A stretch of DNA of 64,000 nucleotides from a bacterium SCSIO 12696 (GTDB lineage: Bacteria > Pseudomonadota > Gammaproteobacteria > Pseudomonadales > Porticoccaceae): assembly GCA_024397955.1 (NCBI GenBank), contig CP073744.1, positions 1,054,001 through 1,118,000 of the forward strand. The letters are read 5' to 3'. Numbering within the stretch: the stretch's first letter is position 1; each line of letters begins with the position of its first letter. Below, in pieces: positions 63,707-64,000 of this stretch. The notes beneath the pieces were generated by a model. That model searched no databases, was not told the origin of the DNA, and saw only the letters and a program-made list of their open reading frames with translations. A program made the translations under genes and the position numbers.

Positions 63707-63840
63707 AATTAACCATTCACTTATCGCCCCTCTGAGGGAGACAGCTCGACCATTAGCTGGATTATGGTAATTTAGTACCAAAAATAAAAACAACAAATAA
63801 TTCTTTTGAATTAAATAAAGAGTACTACAGGGTAGACAAC

Positions 63841-64000
63841 ATGAATCAAGCACGTCACTCACCACTCTTGGTTAGTATGGCCATCAGCCTGTTAATTGGT
63901 TTCACTGCCATACCCGCGCAAGCCAAGGATCTGGTATTAAATGGGGTGTCCAGCTATCGGGAGCTGGGCAATGATAAGTTCCTGGCGGCACTCTACCTGT
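63841..64000 (+). CDS. Exported protein, N-terminal fragment (chalcone-isomerase-like)
   Basis: The first 53 codons are visible; the gene runs off the right edge. A signal peptide (about 1-28, ending AIPAQAKD) is followed by LVLNGVSSYRELGNDKFLAALYL, which resembles the opening of chalcone-isomerase-like exported proteins (motif G-x-x-x-Y-x-x-L-x-x-x-x-x-x-A-L-Y-L). This is tentative with so little sequence. If right it would be the second such protein in the window, after the one at 54205. Confidence 0.45.
   Translation, partial: MNQARHSPLLVSMAISLLIGFTAIPAQAKDLVLNGVSSYRELGNDKFLAALYL

Overview
The window looks like the chromosome of a free-living, probably marine, gammaproteobacterium in or near the Cellvibrionales. 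That placement is inferred from conserved gene orders (xerD-dsbC-hom-thrC, rpsP-rimM-trmD-rplS beside ffh-ypjD-yfjD, pepA-holC-valS, lptF-lptG) and from protein style; no rRNA or tRNA gene is present to test it. Coding density is high, there is no prophage, CRISPR array or full insertion sequence, and most genes are housekeeping. Accessory signals sit mainly in intergenic repeats, an iron island and a lipid-modification cluster.

Layout. 1-2400 (minus): a cobalamin riboswitch leads into btuB, followed by a terminator and the first 22 codons of cobO. 2660-7800 (minus): a Prx5-like peroxiredoxin, thrC, hom, dsbC and xerD. 7818-8097 is a 280-bp MITE-like element with 30-bp terminal inverted repeats. 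8100-10600: an acetyltransferase and an M48 membrane protease. 10725-17045: the rpsP-rimM-trmD-rplS operon, ffh, a CcsA-like membrane protein and a CorB/YfjD-type transporter, with dispersed repeats around ffh. 17087-24792 is an iron island with three Fur boxes: an FTR1-related periplasmic protein joined to an FbpABC ferric transporter, a TonB siderophore receptor, and a PepSY-cytochrome b561 pair. 24837-35900: rarD, a VOC protein, a two-DTG aspartic protease, an rRNA-methyltransferase-like gene, an HD-GYP protein, a UDG-like gene, gcvP, galE, a PHA-granule-type protein, an unknown exported protein and an RDD protein. 36083-43480: lptFG, pepA, holC, a 59-residue ORF and valS.

43599-54756 is the most distinctive region. 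Ten minus-strand genes, nearly all overlapping or tightly spaced, encode a fatty-acid desaturase, FAD oxidoreductase, DUF1365, CFA-type methyltransferase, DUF2878, DUF1295, a second CFA-like methyltransferase, a sensor kinase, a short-chain dehydrogenase and a DUF6482-like protein. A response regulator converges on the far end, and an NTF2-like/chalcone-isomerase-like pair diverges from the desaturase across a perfect 16-bp palindrome. I read this as a membrane fatty-acid remodelling pathway with its own two-component control. Related clusters elsewhere belong to the ChrR/sigma-E singlet-oxygen response and have been tied to furan or methylated fatty acids, but the product here is unproven.

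54764-64000: a TraB/GumN protein, a membrane protein, dinB behind a consensus LexA box, an NTF2-like protein, a small membrane protein, an RND efflux pump with its adaptor, a cyclic-nucleotide-binding protein without a DNA-binding domain, a consensus CRP-type site, and the start of a gene whose N-terminus resembles chalcone-isomerase-like proteins.
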